Positions 19,149 to 28,705 of a stretch of DNA of 64,000 nt are shown here, in pieces (the stretch's first letter is position 1; each line of letters starts with the position of its first letter). This DNA comes from Hyphomicrobium sp. (GTDB taxonomy: Bacteria; Pseudomonadota; Alphaproteobacteria; Rhizobiales; Hyphomicrobiaceae): assembly GCA_019751875.1 (NCBI GenBank), contig JAIEMV010000002.1:545799-609798 (forward strand). Direction: 5' to 3'. The notes beneath the pieces are model-generated. The model was not told where the DNA came from, did no database searches, and saw only the letters and a program-made list of their open reading frames with translations. The translations under genes and the position numbers were made by a program.

Positions 19149-19293
19149 GTGAAAATCGTCGGGCGGACCCTTGATGCTGTCAAAGCAGCAGGCGGCGATG
19201 TCCACAGTGGCGTCGGCCGCGGCTTTGAATGCCGCAGCGGTAGCGGCTGACCCGTGGTGACAGGCGGACCCTTAGCCTTTAAGCGGTGTGGCC

Positions 19294-21204
19294 ATGCTGC
19301 ATATTAACGACCTGACCTTTCACATCGAAGGAAAGCGCATCTTCGATGCGGCGACCGCGGGCATACCGACGGGGCACAAGGTCGGCCTCGTGGGACGCAA
19401 TGGGGCCGGCAAGTCGACCCTGCTGAAGCTCATCACGGGCGATCTCAATCCCGACGACGGCAGCATCACGATGACGCGGGGCGCGCGCGTCGGTTATGTG
19501 GCGCAGGAGGCGCCGGGTGGAGACAAGAGCCTCATCGATTGGGTGCTCGATGCCGATACCGAGCGAGCGGCGCTGCTGGCCGAAGCCGAGACGGCGACGG
19601 ATGCACATCGCATCGCCGACATTCAGGTCCGTCTGACGGACATCGACGCACATTCGGCGCCGGCGCGGGCGGCCACCATTCTGTCGGGGTTGGGCTTCGA
19701 CCATGCTGGCCAGCAGCGGGCGTGCCGGGAATATTCCGGCGGATGGCGGATGCGCGTGGCGCTCGCCGCGGTTCTGTTTCTCGAGCCGGAAATTCTGCTG
19801 CTCGACGAGCCGACCAACTATCTCGATCTCGAAGGCACGCTGTGGCTTGAAAGCTATTTGAAGAGCTACCCGCATACGGTTTTGATCGTCAGCCACGACC
19901 GCGATCTTTTGAACTCGGTGCCGGGCGCCATCCTGCATCTGGAGCGCGGTAAGCTCACGCTCTATTCGGGCGGGTACGACGATTTTGAGGAAACGCGGCG
20001 CGAAAAGCAGCGGCTCGAACTCAAGCTGAAAAAGAAGCAGGACGAGGACCGGCGGCGCATCCAGGCATTCATCGACCGGTTCAAGGCGAAGGCGACGAAG
20101 GCCAAGCAGGCGCAGAGCCGCGTGAAGGCGCTGGCCAAGATGCAGCCGATCGCGGCGCAAATGGAAGACCGGGTCGTGCCGTTCTTGCTGCCGAACCCGG
20201 AGAAGATGCTGGCGAGCCCGCTGCTCAGGATGGAGAACGCGTCCGCGGGGTATGAACCGGGTAAGCCGATCCTGTCGGGTCTGAACCTGCGGCTTGATCA
20301 GGATGACCGGATCGCGCTGCTCGGGCAGAACGGGAATGGCAAGTCAACTTTTGCCAAGCTCCTGGCGGGGCGGCTTGCGCCGCTCACCGGGCACGTGTAC
20401 GGCGCGAACCGTGTGACAGTCGGATACTTCGCGCAGCATCAGCTCGACGATCTCAATCCGCAATCGACGCCCTACGACTACATGGTGAAACTGATGCCGG
20501 AGGCGACGGAGGCGCAGAAGCGCACCAAGCTCGGCACGTTCGGATTCAGCGCGGACAAGGCGGATACAAAATGCTCCCACCTTTCAGGTGGTGAAAAAGC
20601 GCGACTGCTGCTGGCGCTGACCGCATTCCATGCGCCGCATCTTCTCATTCTCGATGAGCCGACGAACCATCTCGATATCGACAGCCGCGAGGCGCTGATT
20701 CACGCACTGGCGGAGTATGAGGGCGCCGTCATCTTGATCAGTCATGATCGGCATCTGGTGGAGGCAACGGCGGACCGGCTGTGGATCGTCAAGGGTGGCA
20801 CCGTGTCGGTTTATGACGGCGACATGGACAGCTATCGTGCCGAGCTGTTGTCGGAACGCGGCGCGGGCCCACGAGGAGCGTCGCAGAGCAGCGATGCGGG
20901 CGATGGGCGCGCCGATCGCAGTGCGCAGCGCCGGGCGTCGGCGCAGAAGCGGCAACAATTGGCTCCGCTGAAGAAGACAATGCAGGACGCGGAAAAGCGC
21001 GTTGAAAAGCTGACCGCTGAACTGGCAAAGCTCGATGCGTCGCTCGGAGATCCCGCACTGTATGCTGATCCTCAGAAGGCGCAAAAGATCACGCTGGAAC
21101 GCGGCCTCGTGGCGAAGGCGTTGATCGCGGCGGAAGAAAATTGGATGACCGCAACCGCCGCGTTCGAAGAGGCGGAAAAAACGCAGGATGATGCCGTCGC
21201 GTGA
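19294..21204 (+). CDS. ABC-F family ATPase (Uup/EttA type)
   Basis: A soluble protein with two ABC ATPase domains and no membrane segment, the ABC-F pattern for factors that act on ribosomes or DNA. Walker A motifs are GRNGAGKSTLLKL and GQNGNGKSTFAKL; signatures are YSGGWRMRVALA and LSGGEKARLLLA; Walker B motifs are LLLDEPTNYLDL and LILDEPTNHLDI. A charged linker of about 80 residues joins the halves and a coiled-coil C-terminus follows, as in Uup. The frame opens at GTG 19288; ATG 19294 (MLHINDLTF) matches the family start. About 636 residues. Confidence 0.94.
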   Translation: MLHINDLTFHIEGKRIFDAATAGIPTGHKVGLVGRNGAGKSTLLKLITGDLNPDDGSITMTRGARVGYVAQEAPGGDKSLIDWVLDADTERAALLAEAETATDAHRIADIQVRLTDIDAHSAPARAATILSGLGFDHAGQQRACREYSGGWRMRVALAAVLFLEPEILLLDEPTNYLDLEGTLWLESYLKSYPHTVLIVSHDRDLLNSVPGAILHLERGKLTLYSGGYDDFEETRREKQRLELKLKKKQDEDRRRIQAFIDRFKAKATKAKQAQSRVKALAKMQPIAAQMEDRVVPFLLPNPEKMLASPLLRMENASAGYEPGKPILSGLNLRLDQDDRIALLGQNGNGKSTFAKLLAGRLAPLTGHVYGANRVTVGYFAQHQLDDLNPQSTPYDYMVKLMPEATEAQKRTKLGTFGFSADKADTKCSHLSGGEKARLLLALTAFHAPHLLILDEPTNHLDIDSREALIHALAEYEGAVILISHDRHLVEATADRLWIVKGGTVSVYDGDMDSYRAELLSERGAGPRGASQSSDAGDGRADRSAQRRASAQKRQQLAPLKKTMQDAEKRVEKLTAELAKLDASLGDPALYADPQKAQKITLERGLVAKALIAAEENWMTATAAFEEAEKTQDDAVA

Positions 21205-21506
21205 GGCGCGAATGACTGTGTCACGCCCTGTAGACAACTTTGATCAAGCGCAAAATTATGACAGAGCGCCGTGATCGGTCAGCGCATTGAAAACGCCGCA
21301 GCTTGTCCATCAACGCATGTGGAAGAGCGCGTGCCTTACACATTTTTTGATGGGTCAAACGCCGCGTCTTGAGGTATCACATCGCCGTGGTGAGCTGGCC
21401 GGTCCGGTCGTGCGGGGCGCACCGACTGTTCTGAATTGGAGAGGGCTCGGAACAGTTCGATCGGCCAGCTTCCACCGCACTCAAACACAGCGCTGACATC
21501 AAATGA
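21205..21506. other. Intergenic stretch without a supported gene
   Basis: About 300 bp between the ABC-F gene and a terminator. Short ORFs here have no ribosome binding site or recognisable product. I see no promoter-like pair that fits a gene. Confidence 0.5.
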
Positions 21507-21540
21507 AAAGAGCGGAATCTTTATCAAGATGCCGCTCTTT
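21507..21540. terminator. Bidirectional terminator hairpin
   Basis: AAAGAGCGG / CCGCTCTTT arms with an inner ATCTT/AAGAT stem around a TATC loop. It lies between the converging ABC-F gene and the winged-helix regulator gene, with A and T runs on the outer edges for both directions. Confidence 0.8.
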
Positions 21541-21571
21541 AGACGTTCCTGGTCTTGCGTTGTCGTCTGGC

Positions 21572-22060
21572 TCAGGCGTTACCCGACTGTCCTTCCGTTT
21601 CGGGCAGCAGGCTGACCTCGAGGCGAACGCGATCGCATGCGACCTTCGGGATCTTGCCGCGGCCCTTCGACTTGACGAGCACGACGATGCCGAGGTCGGA
21701 GAGGCGCGCGAGCGTGCGCGTCAGGCTAGCCTTCGGGCGGCCGGAGAGGCGGGAGAGTTCGGCCAAGGTCTTCGGCTCAGCCGTGCGGATCATCTTGAGC
21801 AGCTTCAGGTTGCGGTCCGAGAGGAGCCGCATCAGTTTTTCAGGCTTCTGGCGCTTGGGAGCTGCGCCGTGGGTCCCGTTGGTGCCATTCGTACCGATAT
21901 GAGCCGCGGCCACAGGGGCCTTGGCGGTCTCGGCGAACTCAAAGTGGAGCGTCTTCCCGTCGTCCATCTTGTCCATCGCTCTGGCGGGCGCCGGTCCAAG
22001 CCGGCGGATCATTCCGAGAGTGCGGTCTCGTGCAGCGCCCATTTGGGTTTGCGTCTGCAT
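21572..22060 (-). CDS. Winged-helix DNA-binding protein (HVO_A0114/COG4190-like)
   Basis: The 162-residue protein has a low-complexity first half containing a GTNGTNGTHG tract and a C-terminal winged helix (about residues 78-150: LLSDRNLKLLKMIRTAEPKTLAELSRLSGRPKASLTRTLARLSDLGIVVL). This matches the COG4190 type often found as an antitoxin-like partner of a small toxin. No partner gene lies next to it here. It probably regulates transcription, but the target is unknown. Confidence 0.72.
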   Translation of the reverse strand: MQTQTQMGAARDRTLGMIRRLGPAPARAMDKMDDGKTLHFEFAETAKAPVAAAHIGTNGTNGTHGAAPKRQKPEKLMRLLSDRNLKLLKMIRTAEPKTLAELSRLSGRPKASLTRTLARLSDLGIVVLVKSKGRGKIPKVACDRVRLEVSLLPETEGQSGNA

Positions 22061-22166
22061 TGGAAACGGGAGCAGTGACCGCTAGGATCACCTGACGTCG
22101 GTCAAATTTTCTTATCGCAGGTTGGGCTGAGTTGACACTTGGGGTCGCTATGTGGCGGCAGTCGCC

Positions 22167-24308
22167 TCAGCTGGAAATGCGTGAAAAATCAGCGACATTG
22201 AGGGTTGCGGCGCGGATTTCGGAGAGCAGTTTGAGCCGATTGGCGCGCAGGTCTTGATCAGCAACATTGACAGTGACCTTCTCGAAAAAGGCGTCGACGG
22301 GGGCGCGCAACTCGGCGAGCGCGTTCATGGCGCCGGTGAAGCTCTCGACGTTGATGGCGGCGGCGGTGTCGAACTTGGCCTTGGCGATGCTGGCTGCGAG
22401 CGCGCGTTCGGCCGGTTCGGCGAGGAGGTCGCCGTCGGGGTCGCCGGAGTAGGTGGTCTTGTCCTTCTTTTCTTCGATGGCGAGGATGTTGGAGGCGCGT
22501 TTGACGCCGGCGAGCAGGTTGGCGCCGTCGTCGGTTGCGAGGAACGCGCCCAGGGCTTCAACGCGCTTGACGATGAGGGCGAGATCGTCCTGGCCGGGTA
22601 GCGCGAAGACGGCGTCGATCAGGTCGTGGCGCGCGCCCTTTTCCTTCAGGTGAACCTTGAGGCGGTCGGCGAAAAAGGCGAGGAGGTCCGATGTTATATG
22701 GCTTTTATTGTGCTCTACCATGGAACCCAGTTCGCCGGGTTTTCGAGGAAGTTCCCAAGTGTCTTGCTTTGCTTGAGATTCGAACAGTCCATGTGAAAGC
22801 GCGCATTTTGTATGCAATGAAATGCGGACGTCGTTTTCGAGGATGAGGCGGATTACGCCTAGCGCAGCGCGCCGCAACTGATAGGGATCACCACTTCCTG
22901 TCGGCTTTTCTTGTATGCGCCAGAAGCCGACGAGCGTGTCGAGTTTGTCAGCGAGCGCGACGGCGATGGCGACGCTGTCGCCGTCTTCTTCCTTGGGCAC
23001 GACGTCGGTGGGGCCCTTGGGCTTGTAGTGGAGCTCGATGGCGCGCGCGATTTCGGGCTTGGTGCCGGCCTTTTCGGCGTAGTAGCGGCCCATCAGGCCC
23101 TGCAATTCCGGGAACTCTCCGACCATGCCGGAGACGAGATCGGCTTTGGCAAGCTGGGCGGCGCGGCGGGCGTCCTGCGGATCGGCATCGACGGCGCCCG
23201 CGATTTGCGCGGCCAGTTCAGCGATCCGTTCCACGCGGTCTTTTTGCGTGCCGAGTTTCTCGTGGAAGGTGATGCCAGCGAGGTCGTTCGCCATTTCATC
23301 GAGCGGCTTCTTGAGATCCTGATCCCAGAAAAACTTCGCATCAGACAGGCGCGCGCGGATGACCTTCTCGTTTCCGGAAATGATCTGCGCGCCGCCATCG
23401 GTGGCGGTGAGATTGGAGACGAGAATAAATTTATTGGCGAGCTTCTTCGATTTCGGGTCGCGCAGGGAGAAGCACTTCTGGTGCTGCTTCATGGAGGTCG
23501 TCAGAACTTCGCCGGGCACATCGAGGAAGTCCCGATCGAATTCGCCCATGAGGACGACGGGCCATTCGGTGAGGCCGGCGTTTTCCGCGACGAGCGCGTC
23601 ATCTTCGACCAGTTGGAGTTTGGCGGCCTTGGCGGCGGCGTGGGCTGCTTCGCTGATGGTGGCCATGCGGACGGCCGGGTCGAGCATCACCTTGTGGGCG
23701 AGGAGCTGGGCTTCGTAATCCGCGAACGACTTGACCTTGAATGCGGTGTTGCCATGAAAGCGGTGGCCGCGCGTGGACTGGCCGGCCGTGATGCCCGCGA
23801 TCGAAAACGGGACGACCTTGCCGTCGAGCAGGCAGATGATGGAGTGCAGCGGGCGGATCCACTGGAACGTGCCAGACCCCCACCGCATGGATTTCGGCCA
23901 GGGGAATTTGGCCAGCACATTCGGGACGACCTCGGCCACGATGTCGGCGGCTTTACGGCCCGGCTTTTCGATGCGCGCGAGGTAATAGTCGCCTTTCTTC
24001 TCATCGTGAACGATTTCGGCTTCGTCGATCGAGGCGAGGCCGGCGGCCTTCAGAAATCCAGCGAGGGCTTGTTCGGGGGCGCCGACACGGGGGCCTTTGC
24101 GCTCGTCGCATATGGCGGGCGAAATGTGCGGCAGGCCTTCGACGACCAGGGCGAGGCGGCGCGGGGTGGAGTAGGCGCGGGCGCTGGAGAAGGTCAGCCC
24201 GGCGGCGGTGAGCCCGTCTCCGACGAGGCGCTTCAGGTCCTCGCTCGCGCGCACCTGCATGCGCGCGGGGATTTCCTCGGAGAAGAGTTCAATCAGCAGT
24301 TCGGACAT
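22167..24308 (-). CDS. glyS: Glycyl-tRNA synthetase beta subunit
   Basis: GlyS is the tRNA-binding subunit of the heterotetrameric glycyl-tRNA synthetase. The 713-residue protein begins [18 protein letters not shown], the family signature, and ends in an alpha-helical anticodon-binding domain (about residues 590-690). The HD-like middle region with [28 protein letters not shown] is typical. The catalytic alpha subunit gene glyQ is not adjacent; a small membrane protein gene lies upstream instead. Confidence 0.96.
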   Translation of the reverse strand: MSELLIELFSEEIPARMQVRASEDLKRLVGDGLTAAGLTFSSARAYSTPRRLALVVEGLPHISPAICDERKGPRVGAPEQALAGFLKAAGLASIDEAEIVHDEKKGDYYLARIEKPGRKAADIVAEVVPNVLAKFPWPKSMRWGSGTFQWIRPLHSIICLLDGKVVPFSIAGITAGQSTRGHRFHGNTAFKVKSFADYEAQLLAHKVMLDPAVRMATISEAAHAAAKAAKLQLVEDDALVAENAGLTEWPVVLMGEFDRDFLDVPGEVLTTSMKQHQKCFSLRDPKSKKLANKFILVSNLTATDGGAQIISGNEKVIRARLSDAKFFWDQDLKKPLDEMANDLAGITFHEKLGTQKDRVERIAELAAQIAGAVDADPQDARRAAQLAKADLVSGMVGEFPELQGLMGRYYAEKAGTKPEIARAIELHYKPKGPTDVVPKEEDGDSVAIAVALADKLDTLVGFWRIQEKPTGSGDPYQLRRAALGVIRLILENDVRISLHTKCALSHGLFESQAKQDTWELPRKPGELGSMVEHNKSHITSDLLAFFADRLKVHLKEKGARHDLIDAVFALPGQDDLALIVKRVEALGAFLATDDGANLLAGVKRASNILAIEEKKDKTTYSGDPDGDLLAEPAERALAASIAKAKFDTAAAINVESFTGAMNALAELRAPVDAFFEKVTVNVADQDLRANRLKLLSEIRAATLNVADFSRISS

Positions 24309-24399
24309 GAGTTCTCAGCAGCTCTGGCGTGTGACCCCGTCTCATTAGGCGAGGACCACAGACGCGGCAAGCTCTGGCTGTGCGGGGCAGTGCCTCAAG

Positions 24400-24639
24400 T
24401 TAAGGTGTGGGAGCGGCCGGGGCGGGTTCGGCAGCCTTTTCGTTGGTTGCCTGGTTGACCAGGTCAAGCACCTGCTTGCCGATGTCGTCGACGGCCCCAG
24501 TTGTGAAAAGATAACCGATGCCGACGGCGCAGAGCACGACGTAGAACAGGAACACGATGCCGTTGCGACGCAGAAAGAGCAATCCGAGCAGCAGGAGCGG
24601 AAGGGCGAGCGCGAGCACGCCGGCAATCGTCGGTGTCAT
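24400..24639 (-). CDS. Small two-helix membrane protein
   Basis: A 79-residue protein with two hydrophobic helices (about residues 5-24 and 28-48) and a Pro/Ala-rich acidic tail (EKAAEPAPAAPTP). It lies 91 bp upstream of glyS on the same strand. I do not recognise the family. Coding is supported by the clean membrane-protein composition and its place in the operon. Confidence 0.65.
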   Translation of the reverse strand: MTPTIAGVLALALPLLLLGLLFLRRNGIVFLFYVVLCAVGIGYLFTTGAVDDIGKQVLDLVNQATNEKAAEPAPAAPTP

Positions 24640-24741
24640 GTGATGGTCTCCCCAAGATGGACCGCGCTTATCGCGCGCGTGTCACATCGCCGTTCTAGCG
24701 GCTTTGGCAGAGGGCGCATAGAGCGGGGATGGAGATAACGG

Positions 24742-25188
24742 TCAGCGGGCTTTGCGGCGTACCGGGCTCGCGCGCCCCGGAATGGGTTCAGCATAAAGTT
24801 CGAGGCGGTGACCCGTCAGGCGGTAGCCGAGGCGGCGGGCGATCTCGGTCTGCAAACGCTCGATCGCGTCCGAGCGGAACTCAATCACCTTGCCGGTGGT
24901 GATGTCGATCAGGTGGTCGTGGTGCTCGCCGGTCGCCTGCTCAACGCGTGCGCGGCCGCCTTCGAATGTATGCGTCTCGATAAGGCCGATATCGGCGAAC
25001 ATGCGCAGGGTGCGATAGACGGTCGAGAGCGCGATGCCGGGATCAATGGCCGCGGCGCGACGGTGGATCTCGATGACGTCCGGATGATCATGGGCGGCGG
25101 AGACGACGTCGGCGATGATGCGGCGCTGGCCGGTGAGACGGCGGCCGTGCTTGCGGCACAGGTCTGCGAGGTTTGCGGTTTCGGGCAT
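24742..25188 (-). CDS. Fur-family metalloregulator, probably Mur-like (manganese)
   Basis: The 148-residue protein has the Fur winged helix (LTGQRRIIADVV..HPDVIEIHRRA..GIALSTVYRTLRMF) and a C-terminal dimerisation domain with metal-binding HHDHLIDITTGKVIEF. I prefer the start at 25188 (MPETANLADLC), which matches family N-termini; the frame is open to ATG 25257, where the start would sit almost on a possible transcription start. It is divergent from mntH with a 15-bp palindrome between them, which argues for manganese control as in rhizobial Mur rather than iron. Metal specificity is inferred from context. Confidence 0.85.
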   Translation of the reverse strand: MPETANLADLCRKHGRRLTGQRRIIADVVSAAHDHPDVIEIHRRAAAIDPGIALSTVYRTLRMFADIGLIETHTFEGGRARVEQATGEHHDHLIDITTGKVIEFRSDAIERLQTEIARRLGYRLTGHRLELYAEPIPGRASPVRRKAR

Positions 25189-25278
25189 GAGATGGTCCGG
25201 CAGATGCAGCTCGCAAATAGACGCAAAATGGGCATGCGGGTTGACGTTTTCGCCCATGCAGTCCAGTCTTATCGCTTC

Positions 25279-25293
25279 TGCAAATCATTTGCA
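25279..25293. promoter_or_regulatory. Fur/Mur-type palindromic operator
   Basis: TGCAAAT-C-ATTTGCA is a perfect 15-bp palindrome in the gap between the fur-like gene and mntH. It resembles the Fur/Mur boxes of rhizobia. On the minus strand it overlaps a TTGCAA -35-like hexamer with ATAAGA 16 nt downstream, so binding could repress the regulator gene and mntH together. Confidence 0.72.
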
Positions 25294-25321
25294 ATAAGGA
25301 TGATGCCGGAATGGACGATCG

Positions 25322-26686
25322 ATGACTTTGGTGCCCGGTTCAGAACGTCCGATATCGGCCGAGCGCGACAGCGGCTGGCAGCGTGGGGGTGGAGAGCCGT
25401 CGCTGATTGAGGTGTTTCGTTCGATCGCAGTGGCGCCGGGGGCGTCGCCGTGGCGGAAGTTTCTGGCGTTTCTCGGCCCCGGCTACCTCGTGGCCGTCGG
25501 CTACATGGATCCCGGCAACTGGGCAACGTCGCTCGCGGGTGGGGCGCAGTTCGGCTACACGCTGCTCGCCGTTGCGCTGATTTCGAATGTGATGGCGATC
25601 ATCCTCCAGTCGTTGTGCGCGCGGCTGGCTGTGGGATCGGGGCGGGATCTGGCGCAGGCGTGCCGCGACGGATTTCCGCGTTGGGTTTCTTGGCCGCTGT
25701 GGCTGCTTGCCGAACTGGCGATCTGTGCGACGGATCTGGCCGAAGTGATCGGCACGGCGATCGGGCTACAACTGCTGTTCGGCATTCCGCTCGAGGTCGG
25801 CGTACTGATTACGGCGCTTGATGTGTTCCTGATCCTGTGGCTGCAAAGCCGAGGGTTTCGAAAGATCGAAGCGTTCGTCATCACGCTGCTTGGCGTGATC
25901 GCGGTGTGTTTCGCTATCCAGATCGCGCTGGCAGATCCGGATTGGGGGCAGGTCGTCGGCGGGTTTCTGCCGACGAAGGAGATCGTCTCGAATCCCAACA
26001 TGCTGTACTTGGCGCTCGGCATCATCGGCGCGACGGTGATGCCCCACAACCTCTATCTGCATTCCGGCATCGTGCAGACACGGGCGTATGGCAACTCGCT
26101 GGCGGAGCGGCGAGAGGCCCTCAAGTACGCGACGCTCGATTCGACGGTCGCGCTCATGTTTGCGCTGACGATCAACGCGTCGATCCTGATCCTGGCGGCG
26201 GCGACGTTTCATGTCGCGGGGGAGACGCAGATTGCGGAACTTGGCCGGGCGCACGAACTGCTGCAGCCGCTGTTGGGCGCGTCCATTGCGCCGTCGTTGT
26301 TTGCGATCGCACTTCTGTGCTGCGGGCTCAATTCGACTGTGACAGCGACCATGGCCGGTCAGATCGTGATGGAAGGCTTCATCGATATCAAGCTGGCTGC
26401 GTGGCTGCGGCGGCTGGTGACGCGGCTCGTGGCCATTATTCCAGCGGTGATCGTGATCCTGCTCTATGGAGAGAGCCACGCGGGCAAGCTGCTGATCCTT
26501 TCGCAGGTCGTGCTGAGCTTTCAACTGCCGTTCGCAGTCATCCCGCTCGTCATGTTTACCGCATCAAGGGCAAAGATGGGCGAGCTCGTCGCGCCGTACT
26601 GGCTGACGGCGGTGGCGGCGGTGATCGCCGTGGTGATCGTGGCGCTGAACGTGAAACTTCTGGTGGATGTGTTCAGCGGCGGATGA
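25322..26686 (+). CDS. mntH: NRAMP-family Mn2+ (divalent metal) transporter
   Basis: MntH imports Mn2+ (and Fe2+) with protons. The 454-residue protein has about 11 membrane helices, the helix-1 metal-site motif DPGNWATS and the helix-6 motif [11 protein letters not shown], both typical of NRAMP. Its position beside a Fur-family regulator with a shared palindrome indicates manganese-responsive repression. The first 40 residues are hydrophilic, and other ATG codons lie nearby (about 25302 and 25311), so the exact start is uncertain by a few residues. It ends 6 bp before the convergent YdjM-like gene. Confidence 0.94.
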   Translation: MTLVPGSERPISAERDSGWQRGGGEPSLIEVFRSIAVAPGASPWRKFLAFLGPGYLVAVGYMDPGNWATSLAGGAQFGYTLLAVALISNVMAIILQSLCARLAVGSGRDLAQACRDGFPRWVSWPLWLLAELAICATDLAEVIGTAIGLQLLFGIPLEVGVLITALDVFLILWLQSRGFRKIEAFVITLLGVIAVCFAIQIALADPDWGQVVGGFLPTKEIVSNPNMLYLALGIIGATVMPHNLYLHSGIVQTRAYGNSLAERREALKYATLDSTVALMFALTINASILILAAATFHVAGETQIAELGRAHELLQPLLGASIAPSLFAIALLCCGLNSTVTATMAGQIVMEGFIDIKLAAWLRRLVTRLVAIIPAVIVILLYGESHAGKLLILSQVVLSFQLPFAVIPLVMFTASRAKMGELVAPYWLTAVAAVIAVVIVALNVKLLVDVFSGG

Positions 26687-26692
26687 TCCGTA

Positions 26693-27514
26693 TCATGGAG
26701 CCGGCGTTGTGGCGGCCGGCGGCGTGGCCGGAATTGAGCCAGTGGTCACGCCGCTCGTATCAGGCGAGGTTCCAACCTTGGCGAGGCCGCTGTTGCGGTC
26801 GAGAATGCCGAACCACTTGTCTTCCGGAAGAAGGCGCTGGTTGAGGCCCGCCCAGAGGTTGCGCGAAGCCATTCCGTCCCTGAATGTCTTTGTCGAGGGC
26901 GTGATGCTCATGACGCCAATTGCGGCGGCGAGCATGCCGAGCGACGCATAGGGATAGCGGCGGTCAAACAGCTTGAGAGCGGTGCCGAATGATGCCTTCA
27001 CTCGCGTGTCCATGACATCGACGGAGTACAGCTCGTCGAGGATCAGGTGGGTGAGATAGCCGAGGAACAGGAACGCCGCGCCGAGCCAGGCAACACCTTC
27101 GTGACGGCCCAGCACATAGTAGAACACCACCGCCGTCGCGCCAGCGGAGAAGATCGCGGCAAGGATCGAATGCCAAATGCCGCGATGAATGGAAAGATGA
27201 TGGAAGGCCGAGTGCAGCCCGTAGCGGAACAAGACGAGCGTGCCGAGCCAAAGGATCCAGAGTTCGGCGATCGAGAATTTCGTGGCGAAGGAGAACAGGA
27301 CCGCGAACGAGAAGAAGATGCCGAGACCAGAGAACATCGCCTTGCTCGGGCGTGAGTCCTTCAGGTCGATGTCGGGGAGGATAGAGCCCAGGACGCCGGC
27401 CATTGTGACCGCGATGAGGTTTTCGGGAGCGACCACGTCGGCAGCGAGCGTGAGCGTGGCAAGCGCACCGGACACGACGGTGCCGACGGCGATGTGGGTC
27501 GTGAAATTGGCCAT
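26693..27514 (-). CDS. YdjM-like inner-membrane protein (metal-dependent hydrolase family)
   Basis: The 273-residue protein begins MANFTTHIAVGTVVSG and has about five membrane helices with conserved polar motifs: ILPDID, SAFHHLSIHRGIWHSI and YLTHLILDELY. These His/Asp positions define the YdjM family, often called membrane-bound metal-dependent hydrolase; in E. coli the gene is LexA-regulated. Substrate is unknown. The C-terminal 80 residues are polar. It converges with mntH. Confidence 0.85.
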   Translation of the reverse strand: MANFTTHIAVGTVVSGALATLTLAADVVAPENLIAVTMAGVLGSILPDIDLKDSRPSKAMFSGLGIFFSFAVLFSFATKFSIAELWILWLGTLVLFRYGLHSAFHHLSIHRGIWHSILAAIFSAGATAVVFYYVLGRHEGVAWLGAAFLFLGYLTHLILDELYSVDVMDTRVKASFGTALKLFDRRYPYASLGMLAAAIGVMSITPSTKTFRDGMASRNLWAGLNQRLLPEDKWFGILDRNSGLAKVGTSPDTSGVTTGSIPATPPAATTPAP

Positions 27515-27679
27515 GCTTGCCCTCCTGACGTGCCGATCGTTCTTCCGATCAGATTCTCAGGGCTCAGGCGATAGCTGCGCCCGGCGCCGATGTGGAAAAA
27601 CCACTTCGTTACAATGGGCTTGGCGGCGGCGGCAGGGCGTGCCACAGGGATGCCGATCAATATGGCAGGCAGAGTTCCA

Positions 27680-28603
27680 ATGAGCGGCATTCACGATCAT
27701 GCCCACGGCAACGGTCTGGTTGGCCGGACCGCGATAGCAACTATTGCCGTGGCTTTTATCGTCATGGGCTTGAAGTACGTGGCCTACTGGAAGACCGGCA
27801 GCGTTGCGCTCTACTCCGACGCGCTCGAAAGCATCGTGAACGTCGTGACGGCGGTGGCGGCGCTGATCGCGGTGCGCGTGAGCGCCATGCCGCCGGACCG
27901 GAAGCATCCATTTGGGCATCACAAGGCGGAGTTCTTTTCCGCCGTGCTCGAAGGCGCGCTGATCGTTTTGGCGGCATTCCTGATTTTCCAAGAAGCTTAC
28001 GAAGCATGGCGCAATCCGCGAACCTTGACCGAGCCTGCGGTGGGACTGGCCATCAACGGTGCGGCGGCAGCGGTCAATGCCGGCTGGGCGGGATACCTGA
28101 TCTCGCGCGGGCGGGCGTGGAAGTCGCCTGCGCTGAGTGCCGGCGGATGGCACATTCTTACGGATGTCATGACGTCAGTCGGCGTGCTGATCGGGCTGCT
28201 GCTGTCGCTTTGGACGGGGATCACGCAACTCGATCCGCTGTTGGCTGCGTTTGTCGGCGTCAACATTCTGTGGGCGGGGTATCACATCATCTCGACATCG
28301 ATTTCGTCACTGATGGACGAGGCGGCGAGCCCCGAGGATCAGGCAGAGATCCGGGCGGCCATCCAGGATTGCGGCGAGGGCGCTATCCAGGCGCACGATA
28401 TCCGGACTCGGCACGCAGGGCGCGTGATGTTCATCGAATTTCATCTCGTGGTGCCGGGCACCATGACAGTTCTGCAGTCGCACGATATCTGCGATCGCAT
28501 CGAGGCGGCGCTGAAGTCGCGCATTCCGGGGTCGCAGGTTGTTATTCATGTGGAGCCGGACCACAAAGCGAAAGCCAAGGATGTGGTGCCGGTCAGCTGT
28601 TAA
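27680..28603 (+). CDS. Cation diffusion facilitator (CDF) metal exporter
   Basis: A CDF/FieF-type exporter: six membrane helices, the metal-site motif SDALESIVN on helix 2 and HILTDVMTSVG on helix 5, and a C-terminal metallochaperone-like domain with IQAHDIRTRHAGRVMFIEFHLVVPG. The open frame begins at 27590; ATG 27680 (MSGIHDHAHG) matches normal N-termini and gives 307 residues with a His-rich start. Such proteins export Zn2+, Fe2+, Mn2+ or Co2+. Metal choice cannot be read with certainty. Confidence 0.9.
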   Translation: MSGIHDHAHGNGLVGRTAIATIAVAFIVMGLKYVAYWKTGSVALYSDALESIVNVVTAVAALIAVRVSAMPPDRKHPFGHHKAEFFSAVLEGALIVLAAFLIFQEAYEAWRNPRTLTEPAVGLAINGAAAAVNAGWAGYLISRGRAWKSPALSAGGWHILTDVMTSVGVLIGLLLSLWTGITQLDPLLAAFVGVNILWAGYHIISTSISSLMDEAASPEDQAEIRAAIQDCGEGAIQAHDIRTRHAGRVMFIEFHLVVPGTMTVLQSHDICDRIEAALKSRIPGSQVVIHVEPDHKAKAKDVVPVSC

Positions 28604-28705
28604 CGCTACCGATCTATTCAACGACGCCTGTTCCCCCCGGTACAATCTTGTTTTATGTTTCAAGCTATCGTTGCTCTCAAAGCTGTTTTTGCTAGGGAGT
28701 GCGTC

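Noticed and set aside
22911-24458. 515-residue plus-strand ORF opposite glyS
   Set aside because: glyS is unambiguous on the other strand; this frame has no family features.
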